41,513 nt of DNA from Syntrophomonadaceae bacterium. GTDB taxonomy: Bacteria > Bacillota > Dethiobacteria > DTU022 > UBA8154. How positions within the stretch are numbered: the first letter of the stretch is position 1; each line of letters opens with the position of its first letter. Positions 33,903 through 41,405 of this stretch are shown here, piece after piece. Location of the stretch: NCBI GenBank assembly GCA_003563895.1, contig PWTK01000028.1, positions 1 through 41,513 of the forward strand. Direction: 5' to 3'. Below the pieces are notes generated by a model that saw only the letters and a program-made list of their open reading frames with translations, was not told the origin of the DNA and ran no database searches. Both the position numbers and the translations under genes were made by a program.

Positions 33903-33908
33903 ATTATA
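33903..33908 (-). promoter_or_regulatory. -10 box of the ctsR operon promoter
   Basis: Minus-strand TATAAT lies 7 bases upstream of the CtsR operator. I see no good -35 box; the region upstream is a G-run. The start site would fall inside the operator. Confidence 0.5.
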
Positions 33909-33910
33909 TC

Positions 33911-34264
33911 ACCCGCCCCCCCTGCAGCAGCAAGCCCTGCAGGGAGCAGGGAGAAGGAGTAGATAAGCCATAGCGCTCATGTGCGGGGATTTTTTGCCTT
34001 TTTTATCTTATTTTCTCCCCCGGGCGCCTTCTTTTACCACCAAAAAATCGTTTTCAATACTTTGAGGTTGCCCTTAAGGGCAACCTCAATCACAAATAAG
34101 CCCGGGAAGTAAACATCTTGACGGGAACAAAAAAGGGATGAGGGGGAAAAACAAGCTTCACCGCGGCGGTTCGCAGCCCATTTTATCATTCCCCCGGCCA
34201 AAACAGGGGGACTGCAAGGCCCACAAGCGCAGGCATACCAACATAAAATGCACTTGATTCAGAT
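33911..34264. other. Non-coding stretch between ctsR and the repeat element
   Basis: No gene is supportable. It contains CTGCAG-rich inverted repeats near 33920-33945 and a long perfect palindrome at 34063-34088, listed separately. Confidence 0.45.
34063..34088. repeat. 26-bp perfect palindrome
   Basis: Half-site TGAGGTTGCCCTT is followed directly by its reverse complement AAGGGCAACCTCA. No T-run follows on either strand, so it is not a standard terminator. It could be a protein-binding site, a replication or cruciform element, or the remnant of one. Confidence 0.75.
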
Positions 34265-34400
34265 GGCTCTTTTCAATTTAAATGTTGATATTGTTTGGAA
34301 TTTAGGTGCTGTGTCCTCAAACAAGAAAATGGAAAACGAAATGAGGTAAGCAATAAAGGGTATTTAATGCTATCAACAATGCATCTTTGAAAAAGAGACC
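34265..34400 (+). mobile_element. Copy 1 of a MITE-like repeat with terminal inverted repeats
   Basis: The element is about 136 bp. Its ends read GGCTCTTTTCAA at the left and TTTGAAAAAGAGACC at the right, an imperfect inverted repeat, with a second inner pair TGTTGATA/TATCAACA. Inside, TTGTTTGGA/TCC-T-CAAACAA forms a hairpin. The core from TGTTGATATTG to AACAATGC is nearly identical to copy 2 at 38580. It encodes no protein. No clear target-site duplication is seen. Confidence 0.7.
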
Positions 34401-34494
34401 ACCATGAAGCTTCGCTTCACCATCATAAGGACGAAAATGTTCCTTTTCAAATGGGAAATTCATTGCGGCGGAGTTGCATTTTCAGGGTAGCCAT

Positions 34495-35232
34495 TCAGAT
34501 TATTTTACCGGGCCATTTGACCCGGTCGCGCTCTTCATCTTCCAGGCCCACTTCCAGCACCCCCTCCAGCGTTGCCAGGCGCCTGAGCAACTCATCAACT
34601 TGCACATTGGTGGGGACGCTCAGGAAAAATTCGATATGGATGATCTCCGATTTAACCGCCTCGTCATATTCCGCCTCGCTAAGCTCAACCTTGCTGATGT
34701 TGATGTTCATCTCCCCCATCACACTGCCGATACGGCCGATAAGACCTGGTCTGTCAACGCCTCTCACCCAGAGGCGTCTCAACCTCTTCATGCGGGCAAA
34801 AGCGGCTTCCATGCTTCGCAGCAAAATCAGGCTGACCATGACCATCATGGTGGTCAACACGGCCCCAAGGTAAAAGCCGATACCTACTGCCAGGCCTATG
34901 CCGGAGACGACCCACAGGCTGGCAGCTGTGGTAAGCCCGGTAATGGTGTTCCCATGGCGAAGGATTGTCCCCGCACCCAGAAATCCCACACCGGTAACCA
35001 CACCGGCGGCGATTCGCGAAGGATCGACCCCGTCACCCAGAAAGGCCAACTCCCCGCTAAACCCGTAAGCAGAGACCAGCATCACCAGGGCGGAGCCGAC
35101 GCAAACAAGGATATGGGTCCGAAAGCCGGCGGGCCTGTTGTGACGCTCCCGCTCGAAGCCCACCAATCCTCCCAGGAAGACGGCCAGAACCAGGCGAAGC
35201 GCTATTTCCGGCGAAGTGATAAATTGTTCCAT
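34495..35232 (-). CDS. MgtC/SapB-family membrane protein
   Basis: MgtC-type proteins are inner-membrane proteins linked to magnesium limitation and, in pathogens, to intracellular survival; the biochemical role is not settled. The N-terminal half carries the family signature GGLVGFERERHNRPAGFRTHILVCVGSALVML and GVGFLGAGTILRHGNTITGLTTAASLW, with about five membrane segments. The C-terminal 85 residues form an ACT-like soluble domain (RRLWVRGVDRPGLIGRIGSVMGEMNINISKVEL). The frame is open to 35325, but the ATG used gives the normal MEQF-ITSPEIALRLVLAV start and has a GCGGG site close by. It is flanked by repeat copy 1 and the M24 peptidase gene. Confidence 0.92.
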   Translation of the reverse strand: MEQFITSPEIALRLVLAVFLGGLVGFERERHNRPAGFRTHILVCVGSALVMLVSAYGFSGELAFLGDGVDPSRIAAGVVTGVGFLGAGTILRHGNTITGLTTAASLWVVSGIGLAVGIGFYLGAVLTTMMVMVSLILLRSMEAAFARMKRLRRLWVRGVDRPGLIGRIGSVMGEMNINISKVELSEAEYDEAVKSEIIHIEFFLSVPTNVQVDELLRRLATLEGVLEVGLEDEERDRVKWPGKII

Positions 35233-35346
35233 ACCCGCTTCATCTACCTTTCCCTTGGAGAAACAGGCATAATTCACGGCTGCCGTGCAGACCCGCTGCT
35301 CCCCGGGAGCACCTGTTCCCAACAAACAATTCAGAAGACGGCCGGA

Positions 35347-36534
35347 TCAGAGAATAACCCGGTCATCCGGCGTGATACTGATTTTCTTCATCCCTTTTTC
35401 CGTAACAACCCAGGTATTCTCCAACCCCGCCACGCCTTCGCCGGGGAAGAGAAATTTTGGCTCCAGTGCAAAAACCGCTCCGGGCTCCAACACGTGTTCA
35501 GAGCCCTCCGCCAGTTGGGGAAATTCATCAAAATCCAGCCCAACCCCGTGACCTATGTATTTCACCCGGGTATCGCCATAACCCATGAAGTATTCACCGA
35601 AACCCTCTTCCGCCGTCACTTCCTGGGCCAGCGCATAGAGTTCTCCGCAGGAAACCCCCGGCGCCGCTTTTTTAATGACCTCATCCTGCACTTTTTGAGA
35701 AGCGAGAAACGCCTTTTCCAATCTTGGGGAGAGTGCGCCCAGCGAAAACAGGCGCGTCTGGTCCACCGTGTAGCCCTCGTAGTTTCCCCCGTAATCAACG
35801 ATAAGGGGCTCTCCGCGCTGTATAGGCTTCCATCCCGCACTTTGCGGGCTGGCCGGCGTTACCCCCGTGCCCCCGGTAGGGCTGTCCAGGAAAGAGACCA
35901 GCGCCCCGTTCTCGCCGGAAAAGAGATGCCCGAAAAACATTTCCATGTTAAACGCCCTCATCCTTCCCACACCCGGGTGACCCAGCTTGCGGTAAAGGCA
36001 TTCCAGTTCGGCCGCCAGGACGACTTCGGGCTTTCCCTCTTCGATGAGGGCAGGGGCCGCCTTAAACACTTTGTCGGCAATCACGGCAGCGCGGTCGAGA
36101 AGGTCCAGCTCATATGCGGATTTGATCATGCGCACTTCCCTGATGGCTGTAGAAACGTCGACAAACTCTACCCCGGGAAAGGCGCGCTCAAAGCGCCTGA
36201 AATGATTCACTGGCAAAACATCCAGCTCCAACCCCACGGCCCTTGTTTTCCCATAACCATATTCTATCAAATGGCCCTGCAGCTGTTTGAAGCTTTTCAA
36301 AAAAACAATGTTTTCCCAGGCCGATTCTTCCACCGCCCGGGAAAAGTTCCTTCTCACCATGTAGAGGGGGCTTCCTTCGGAGGGGATGAACAATACCCCC
36401 TGCTGCATGGATCCGGCAAAGTAGAAGAGGTCCATGTTTTCCATCAACAGGGCTCCGTCCAATTCCCGCTCCCGCAGCACCTGCTGAATTCTCCCGGTTC
36501 GCCATTCCAGCTCTTCTCTCGGCACATAGTTCAA
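35347..36534 (-). CDS. M24-family Xaa-Pro peptidase
   Basis: This is a metallopeptidase of the creatinase/aminopeptidase P fold, which removes N-terminal residues next to proline. The N-terminal creatinase domain (residues 1-140) is followed by the pita-bread catalytic domain. All five metal ligands appear: two Asp in IVDYGGNYEGYTVDQTRLF, His in GHGVGLDFDEFP, and Glu in FALEPKF and WVVTEKG. Length is 395 residues. Start is TTG with GGGGG about 9 bases upstream; no in-frame ATG follows early. It is transcribed towards mgtC; the 115-base gap has no terminator. A role in peptide use would fit the amino-acid symporter next to it, but that is inference. Confidence 0.93.
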   Translation of the reverse strand: MNYVPREELEWRTGRIQQVLRERELDGALLMENMDLFYFAGSMQQGVLFIPSEGSPLYMVRRNFSRAVEESAWENIVFLKSFKQLQGHLIEYGYGKTRAVGLELDVLPVNHFRRFERAFPGVEFVDVSTAIREVRMIKSAYELDLLDRAAVIADKVFKAAPALIEEGKPEVVLAAELECLYRKLGHPGVGRMRAFNMEMFFGHLFSGENGALVSFLDSPTGGTGVTPASPQSAGWKPIQRGEPLIVDYGGNYEGYTVDQTRLFSLGALSPRLEKAFLASQKVQDEVIKKAAPGVSCGELYALAQEVTAEEGFGEYFMGYGDTRVKYIGHGVGLDFDEFPQLAEGSEHVLEPGAVFALEPKFLFPGEGVAGLENTWVVTEKGMKKISITPDDRVIL

Positions 36535-36657
36535 AATGCAAACCCCCGTTTCAACACGGAATTGTTAAAATAATTATACTTTTTCTTTCATCTTAATTCA
36601 GAACCCCACCATTGTCAACTTGCGGCGCCCGGGGCCTGGACGGCTCCCAGGGGTCAT

Positions 36658-36696
36658 AAAAAAACGGAGCCGCACCTGAAAAGCAATTGGTGCGGC
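36658..36696 (-). terminator. Rho-independent terminator of the symporter operon
   Basis: A perfect 8-bp stem GCCGCACC/GGTGCGGC (36669-36676 and 36689-36696) with a 12-base loop is followed on the minus strand by TCCGTTTTTTT. It lies 29 bases after the stop of the 35-residue gene. Confidence 0.9.
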
Positions 36697-36724
36697 CCCC
36701 GCATATCGTCCATCCGCAACTTGC

Positions 36725-36832
36725 TCAGTCTCTCCAACCCTTTTTCCTGGTGGCTACGGCAACGCTCCAGGCGAAACCCCCTCCGAAAAGAAGCAAGCCG
36801 ATGATCAGGGAGATAATGGCCGATGTTTCCAT
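36725..36832 (-). CDS. Small accessory subunit of the NSS symporter
   Basis: A 35-residue protein opens METSAIISLIIGLLLFGG and ends VAVATRKKGWRD: one membrane helix with a basic cytoplasmic end. Such small proteins are regularly encoded right after neurotransmitter:sodium symporter genes (MetS of Corynebacterium MetPS is the studied example, where it is needed for transport). Here the ATG lies one base after the symporter stop, with GGAGGTG 8 bases upstream inside that gene, so translation is coupled. A terminator follows. It is easily missed in annotation because of its length. Confidence 0.85.
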   Translation of the reverse strand: METSAIISLIIGLLLFGGGFAWSVAVATRKKGWRD

Positions 36833-36833
36833 A

Positions 36834-38321
36834 TCAAGACACCTCCCCTTCTTCAGGTTCTTCCGCTTCCCGGGTCCTGGCCTTCATAAAGAAATAGCCC
36901 ACGATCAGAATGGCAGCCATCACTATTACACCACCAACCAGCTGCATCCAGCCCGGATAGCCCTCGTAGGGAGAAATGATGTTTTCATAAATGTTTAAAA
37001 CAAGCAGCACGGTAAGGATGATGGGGGTGATGAACTTGATGCAGATATCGAACCAGATCCCGACATATACCTCGGAAATTTCGTTAATATACCCCCGGAT
37101 CCTGTCTGCACCGTAAACCCAGCCAACCAGAATGCAGGTGAAAAGGCCGACCACGGTCAGGCCGTAGCTCATGATGTAGAAGTCCACCAGGTCCAGCCAG
37201 AAAAGCCCGCCGCGGGTGACAAAGACCAGCCCCACCAGGAAGGCCAGCACACTGATAAGAACGGTTGCCTGGGAACGCTTCATGTTGAACTTGTCCATGA
37301 TGGCGCAGACGATCCCCTCGGTAAGCGAAAAGGCCGAATCCAACCCCAGTGTAAAGATGGTGATGAAGAAGAGCACACCGATCAGCTCGGGAGCTACGGG
37401 CATAAGGCTGATGGCCTCCGGGTAAGCCACAAAGGCAAGGCCCACGCCCGAGGCAACGACCTCGCCCACGGGAACATCCAGTTGGTATGCCATGTACCCC
37501 GTTGTGCTGAAAACGGCGATGCCGGCCAGGAAAGCCACCAGGCAGTCGGCAAAGCTGGTCATGAAGGCGTTGTTGCTGATGTCCGAGTTTTTCGGCAGGT
37601 AACTGGCATAAGCGATCAGGATCCCCATGGCCAGGCTGAGCGTATAGAAAACCTGCCCATACGCCGCAATCCAGACCGAGGCGTCAAAGATGGCGCTGAA
37701 ATCCGGTGCCAGGTAGAAGTTCATCCCATCCATGGCGCCTTCCAGGGTCAAGCCGCGTATCATGAGGATCAGGATCAGGATGAAGGGCAGCGGCACGGTC
37801 ACCATAACCACCCTGCCCAGCCCTTTAACCCCGCTGTAGATGATAAAAAAGATACAAATCCAGCCTATGATGTAGGGCAAAAGGGTGTCCAGGGGAAATC
37901 CGGCCAGTTGTCCCGGATCGGCCAGCTGCAGCACCCGGCCAAAAAAGTAGTCCCCCGCCTCTTCACCCCATTCCAGGGTAAAAGCTCCTACCAGGTAGCG
38001 CAGCGACCAGCCGAGTATCACTGTATAATACGTTACGATTCCAAAACCACAAAGCACTGCCCACCAGCCGACATATTCAAAGCCCTTTTTGGCTCTCTCC
38101 AGGGCCCTCGGCGCAGCGCCGGCAAAGCGCTGTCCCAGGGTAAATTCAAGCATCATAAGCGGGATTCCGGCGGTTAACAACGCGATGACAAATGGGATGA
38201 GGAAAGCTCCGCCACCGGAATCGTAAACCACGTACGGGAAGCGCCAAATGTTGCCCAAACCGACAGCCGAGCCAACGGCGGCTACCACAAAAGCTCCCCG
38301 CCAGGTCCAGCGTTCGCGCAT
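36834..38321 (-). CDS. Sodium-dependent amino-acid symporter, NSS/SNF family
   Basis: NSS transporters take up amino acids with sodium, using the LeuT fold. The 495-residue protein starts MRERWTWRGAFVVAAVGSAVGLGNIWRFPY, which contains the sodium- and substrate-binding unwound part of TM1 (AAVGSAVGLGNIWRFP). It has twelve predicted membrane segments, GVFFTITIFTLGLDSAFSL-like TM8 (here IGVLFFITIFTLGLDSAFSL) and a charged C-terminus (KARTREAEEPEEGEVS). With a 12-helix bundle and a small partner gene it resembles MetP-type members; substrate could be methionine, alanine or another amino acid and cannot be read from sequence. Ribosome site GGGAGGGAG precedes the ATG. Confidence 0.94.
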   Translation of the reverse strand: MRERWTWRGAFVVAAVGSAVGLGNIWRFPYVVYDSGGGAFLIPFVIALLTAGIPLMMLEFTLGQRFAGAAPRALERAKKGFEYVGWWAVLCGFGIVTYYTVILGWSLRYLVGAFTLEWGEEAGDYFFGRVLQLADPGQLAGFPLDTLLPYIIGWICIFFIIYSGVKGLGRVVMVTVPLPFILILILMIRGLTLEGAMDGMNFYLAPDFSAIFDASVWIAAYGQVFYTLSLAMGILIAYASYLPKNSDISNNAFMTSFADCLVAFLAGIAVFSTTGYMAYQLDVPVGEVVASGVGLAFVAYPEAISLMPVAPELIGVLFFITIFTLGLDSAFSLTEGIVCAIMDKFNMKRSQATVLISVLAFLVGLVFVTRGGLFWLDLVDFYIMSYGLTVVGLFTCILVGWVYGADRIRGYINEISEVYVGIWFDICIKFITPIILTVLLVLNIYENIISPYEGYPGWMQLVGGVIVMAAILIVGYFFMKARTREAEEPEEGEVS

Positions 38322-38579
38322 TTGTCTCCCTCCCTTTTTTAAGATACAGGTTCCAGTTCCCCATTCGGCTTAACAACAAACCCGCTGTGCCTGCTTCCGT
38401 CGTCCCTTGTGCTTTAAGGCTGCTTTTGGCCAACCACCTCCTTTCAAGGGGGCAAAAGCTGCGCTTTCTTAAAAAGAAAGGCTGCCCTGAAAATAGAACA
38501 AATACACACAAAGGTTATCTGGTAATAGCAACCTATTTTCATCCTTCTGATGGTGCCCCCGTTGTGTGGGGGCATGGCC
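38322..38579. other. Intergenic region upstream of the symporter
   Basis: It should hold the symporter promoter, which I could not place. A perfect hairpin CTTTCTT-AAA-AAGAAAG sits at 38464-38480. No gene is supportable. Confidence 0.4.
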
Positions 38580-38710
38580 GTCTCTTTTAAATTTAAGTGT
38601 TGATATTGTTTGGAATTTAGGTGCCGTGTCCTCGAACAAGAAAATGGAAAACGAAATGAGGTAAGCAATAAAGAGTATTTAATGCTACCAACAATGCTGG
38701 TAAAAGAGCC
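38580..38710 (+). mobile_element. Copy 2 of the MITE-like repeat
   Basis: This copy of about 131 bp is in the same orientation as copy 1. Ends are GTCTCTTTTAA and AAAAGAGCC (imperfect inverted repeats), with inner TGTTGATA/TACCAACA. Across the roughly 100-bp core it differs from copy 1 at only about five single bases. One change (CAAACAA to CGAACAA) falls in the internal hairpin stem and still allows pairing through G-U. No coding capacity. Confidence 0.7.
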
Positions 38711-38745
38711 AAAAGAAATAATACTTTATTCCACATAAAAAAGAA

Positions 38746-38792
38746 AAAAACCTCCCCGTTTCTAAGGAAGATTCCGTAGACTAGAGGTTTTT
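38746..38792 (-). terminator. Nested hairpin, terminator-like on the minus strand
   Basis: Outer stem AAAAACCTC/GAGGTTTTT (38746-38754 and 38784-38792) encloses an inner stem TCTA-GGAA/TTCC-TAGA (38761-38769 and 38772-38780). On the minus strand the tail is T-rich (TTTTTCTTTTTT); on the plus strand TTTTTCG. No gene directly precedes it on either strand. Confidence 0.55.
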
Positions 38793-39039
38793 CGCCTGCT
38801 GCCGACCGCTTTCAGGGAAACCCGGCAACCCCGGAAAAGCAGAGCGGATACTTTGCCCTTGTCCTGCATAAAGAAAAAGGGGGTATTCCCCTGGTTCCTC
38901 CTCCTTGTTCGATCCCAGCCAACAAAAAGGCTTTAGATGCAGCGTCGTCAGTAAACACAGGAAACATTTTCACGAATTCTCGGTCTGTGTTTGGGTAGGC
39001 ACCGTGCTATGTAATCACCGTTGATTTCATGGTTTTACC

Positions 39040-39055
39040 ACTTGCAATTGCAAGT
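39040..39055. repeat. 16-bp perfect palindrome
   Basis: ACTTGCAATTGCAAGT is a perfect palindrome with no loop, the form expected of a dimeric repressor site. No gene starts close by on either strand. Confidence 0.6.
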
Positions 39056-39138
39056 AATTCACGTTTACATCACAACCACAAGAGGAGCTAAGGAAATTCC
39101 CCCAAAAGAAATGGTCCCGGCAGAACAAAATAGCAAAT

Positions 39139-39174
39139 GCCCCCTCTTAATCGGAATTTTTCCGGGGAGGGGGC
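39139..39174 (-). terminator. Hairpin downstream of trxA, possible terminator
   Basis: Stem GCCCCCTC/GAGGGGGC (39139-39146 and 39167-39174) with an inner CGGAA/TTCCG is followed on the minus strand by ATTTGCTATTTTG. It lies about 300 bases after the trxA stop. Confidence 0.45.
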
Positions 39175-39470
39175 AGCCACACTCGGATAGATCCCTTTCA
39201 CAAGGGACGAATTGGCCCTGGAAAGCTGCTGCGCCGCCTGCCTGCGAAGGCCTGCAGGCAAACGACCCAGCCCTGTGGCCATTGCTGCCGGAGATGTCAT
39301 TTGGCCCTGGGATCTCAAGTCCTTTGTAAATTTGGCAAAACTTTTTCAGCGATCGTCTGAACACTGATGTTTACTACATTTAGAAGGGGACATCTTGAAA
39401 TTCACCTTTTATGGCACTGGCTGTGCCCAAGTTAGGTGAGGTCATTAAATATCATTGCCGCAGTGCGCGA

Positions 39471-39797
39471 TCACATGTTTTTTTCAATGATCCCGCTTAA
39501 CTCTTCTTTGTTGCGAACTCCAACCACCGTTTCCACAGGCTCTCCGTTTTTAAAAATCATCAGCGTAGGAATGCTCATCACTCCATAATGGGAGGCGGTG
39601 TTCGGGTTGTCGTCCACGTTTACCTTTACCACTTTGAGCCGATCCGCATAGTCGGAAGCGAGCTCTTCCAGCACAGGTGCCACCACTCGGCAGGGGCCGC
39701 ACCAGGAAGCCCAGAAATCCACCAGAACTGGCTGTTCTGATTTCAATACCTCTTCAGGAAATTCCTTTTCCGTAATATCGACAGGTTTTGCGCTCAT
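39471..39797 (-). CDS. trxA: Thioredoxin
   Basis: Thioredoxin reduces protein disulfides and is itself reduced by TrxB. The 108-residue protein has the redox motif in VDFWASWCGPCRVVAPVLEELA, followed by KVNVDDNPNTASHYGVMSIPTLMIFKNGE with the conserved cis-proline. The frame is open to 39878, but the ATG used gives the normal MSAKPVDITEKEF start with GGGGGAT just upstream. It follows trxB by 109 bases on the same strand. This is a general reductant pair; in anaerobes it also supports ribonucleotide reduction and oxygen defence. Confidence 0.97.
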   Translation of the reverse strand: MSAKPVDITEKEFPEEVLKSEQPVLVDFWASWCGPCRVVAPVLEELASDYADRLKVVKVNVDDNPNTASHYGVMSIPTLMIFKNGEPVETVVGVRNKEELSGIIEKNM

Positions 39798-39906
39798 TTT
39801 ATCCCCCGGCAAACGCCAGGGAAACACCTCCTTCTCAGCATAATCGTTGCCGGCCTGGTTCGTCAAAACAAACGGCAAGACATTTCACTTCTCCGGCCGC
39901 AGGCGC

Positions 39907-40857
39907 TCAGTCTCCACCCAGGTGTTTGAGGGCCATCGAAGCCGCAATCGCACCGTCAGCGGCAGCCGTAACCACCTGGCGCAGGTATTTGCGGCGGATG
40001 TCTCCTGCAGCATAAACCCCGGGCAGCGCTGTCTTCATCTCTTCGTTGGTAACGATAAAACCTCCCTCGTCTTTTTCGATTCCCTGGATAAATTCACTTT
40101 TGGGTATGCGCCCCACATAGAGAAAAACACCGTCCACATCCAGCTCGATTGTGTTGGCGTCTTTAACATTTTCCAGCAACAGTTTCTCCACCTTCTGCTC
40201 ACCCGCAAACTCTTTCACGATGCTGTTCCAATACACCTCTACCCGGGGATGCTCCACCGCCTTTTCCTGCAGGATGGGGGCCACGCGAAACCTCTCACGG
40301 CGGTGAATGATGTAAACATGGGAAGCAAAGCGCGTCAGGTAGAGAGCCTCTTCCACGGCCGAATCTCCGCCTCCGACGACGGCGACTTTTTTGTCCCGGA
40401 AAAACGGGCCGTCACAGGTGGCGCAAAAAGAAATGCCGCGGCCGCGCAGTTTGTCTTCACCAGGAACGCCCAGTTCACGGGGAACGGTACCTGTGGCAAT
40501 GATAAGTGTACGCCCTGTATATTCCTTGGAAGAGGTAAAAACCCTTTTTGTTTCTCCCCTTGCTTCGACCTTTTCCACGGATGCCGAAACAATTTCGGCA
40601 CCAAAGCGAAGGGCCTGCTTTTCAAGAAGCCGGCTGAACTCCACCCCGCTTATTCCGTCCGGAAAGCCGGGATAGTTATCCAGCCAGGCCGTGTTCGCTA
40701 TTTCACCTCCAGCCAGCATCTGTTCTACCACCAGCACCTTTAACCCCGCGCGACCTCCATAAATTGCCGCCGTGAGCCCCGCCGGGCCCGCCCCGAGAAT
40801 CACGAGATCATAAATGCCGGCACTGTTGTTTTTGCTGCTTGTATCATGGCCAGGCAC
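39907..40857 (-). CDS. trxB: Thioredoxin reductase
   Basis: TrxB transfers electrons from NAD(P)H through FAD and a disulfide to thioredoxin. The protein of 316 residues has the FAD motif YDLVILGAGPAGLTAAIYGGRAGL, the NAD(P)-binding VAVVGGGDSAVEEALYLTRFA with HRRERFR, the active-site CATC in GISFCATCDGPFF and the C-terminal GVYAAGDIRRKYLRQVVTAAADGAIAA. The frame opens at TTG 40881, but AAGGAG lies 8 bases before the GTG used here. A short tail (VPGHDTSSKNNSAGI) precedes the FAD domain. HRRERFR suggests NADPH use. It leads a trxB-trxA operon with its own promoter. Confidence 0.95.
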   Translation of the reverse strand: MPGHDTSSKNNSAGIYDLVILGAGPAGLTAAIYGGRAGLKVLVVEQMLAGGEIANTAWLDNYPGFPDGISGVEFSRLLEKQALRFGAEIVSASVEKVEARGETKRVFTSSKEYTGRTLIIATGTVPRELGVPGEDKLRGRGISFCATCDGPFFRDKKVAVVGGGDSAVEEALYLTRFASHVYIIHRRERFRVAPILQEKAVEHPRVEVYWNSIVKEFAGEQKVEKLLLENVKDANTIELDVDGVFLYVGRIPKSEFIQGIEKDEGGFIVTNEEMKTALPGVYAAGDIRRKYLRQVVTAAADGAIAASMALKHLGGD

Positions 40858-40936
40858 GATATCGACTCCTTCCTCAAACAATGCCCTGCTGCAGTAACAC
40901 CGGGGAGGAACCTTTTGCGATTAAAAAATCAATTTC

Positions 40937-40965
40937 AAAATACTACATAACTCCTCCCCTGTCAA
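40937..40965 (-). promoter_or_regulatory. Promoter of trxB-trxA
   Basis: Minus-strand TTGACA (40960-40965) and TATTTT (40937-40942) are separated by 17 bases, about 80 bases before the trxB start. Confidence 0.6.
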
Positions 40966-41005
40966 CCTCATTCAGGTGAGTGAAAAATGAACAACACCCC
41001 CTGTC

Positions 41006-41023
41006 AAGTTAATTCATTAACTT
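41006..41023. promoter_or_regulatory. Inverted repeat between divergent promoters
   Basis: AAGTTAAT-TC-ATTAACTT is a perfect 8-bp inverted repeat with a 2-base spacer. It lies between the trxB promoter and the promoter of the 91-residue gene, 12 bases upstream of the latter's -35 box, as expected for a regulator acting on one or both. Confidence 0.5.
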
Positions 41024-41035
41024 ATCCATTAGCGG

Positions 41036-41065
41036 TTGACACCCTATCCGGCTGAGTGGTATATT
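41036..41065 (+). promoter_or_regulatory. Promoter of the 91-residue membrane-protein gene
   Basis: TTGACA (41036-41041) and TATATT (41060-41065) are separated by 18 bases. Transcription would start near 41072, about 50 bases before the ATG. Confidence 0.7.
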
Positions 41066-41122
41066 AAGATACATCATTGTCAGAATGTTGTGAAATTATT
41101 ATCTTATAAGGGGAGATAACCT

Positions 41123-41398
41123 ATGCAAGCAGGAATCTTGCTGCTGGTGGCCATAGTGCTTTGCGCTTCGCTGCTTCTGAGGCTGCTAATTTCTCACTTC
41201 TTTGCGCGTAGTGTTTTTGACAGGGATTCTTCACTCCCTCTCGTACCGGGTATCGATGATTATCTGGGCAAAGAAGAAAGCCGAAGAGAAGAAGCAAAGC
41301 GTCGGCTGAAGGCAGTTCAAAAGGGGAAAAATTTCCGTATCGCAAGCGGAAACCCAAAAACGATCGAGGGAAAAGAGGAAACAGTGAAGAAGCATTAG
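41123..41398 (+). CDS. Small membrane-anchored protein of unknown function
   Basis: The 91-residue protein has one N-terminal membrane helix (ILLLVAIVLCASLLLRLLI, about residues 5-23) and a hydrophilic, strongly basic tail (KEESRREEAKRRLKAVQKGK). No cleavage site is obvious, so it is probably an anchor with the tail in the cytoplasm. GGGGAG lies about 9 bases before the ATG and a good promoter precedes it. I recognise no family. It is divergent from trxB-trxA and its stop lies only a few bases before the apparent left end of an insertion sequence, so its 3' end or terminator could have been altered by that insertion. Confidence 0.65.
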   Translation: MQAGILLLVAIVLCASLLLRLLISHFFARSVFDRDSSLPLVPGIDDYLGKEESRREEAKRRLKAVQKGKNFRIASGNPKTIEGKEETVKKH

Positions 41399-41405
41399 AG
41401 CGATA

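Larger units (their letters stand above)
38793..39470. other. Non-coding accessory stretch downstream of trxA
   Basis: No gene is supportable; frames of 99-102 codons on opposite strands near 39021-39364 overlap each other and lack ribosome sites and family resemblance. It holds a 16-bp palindrome (39040-39055), a hairpin at 39139-39174 and an inverted repeat TGCCTGC/GCAGGCA at 39239-39260. Confidence 0.45.

Noticed and set aside
39021-39364. Overlapping 99- and 102-codon frames on opposite strands
   Set aside because: They overlap each other, lack ribosome sites and cross several hairpins; neither resembles a known protein.
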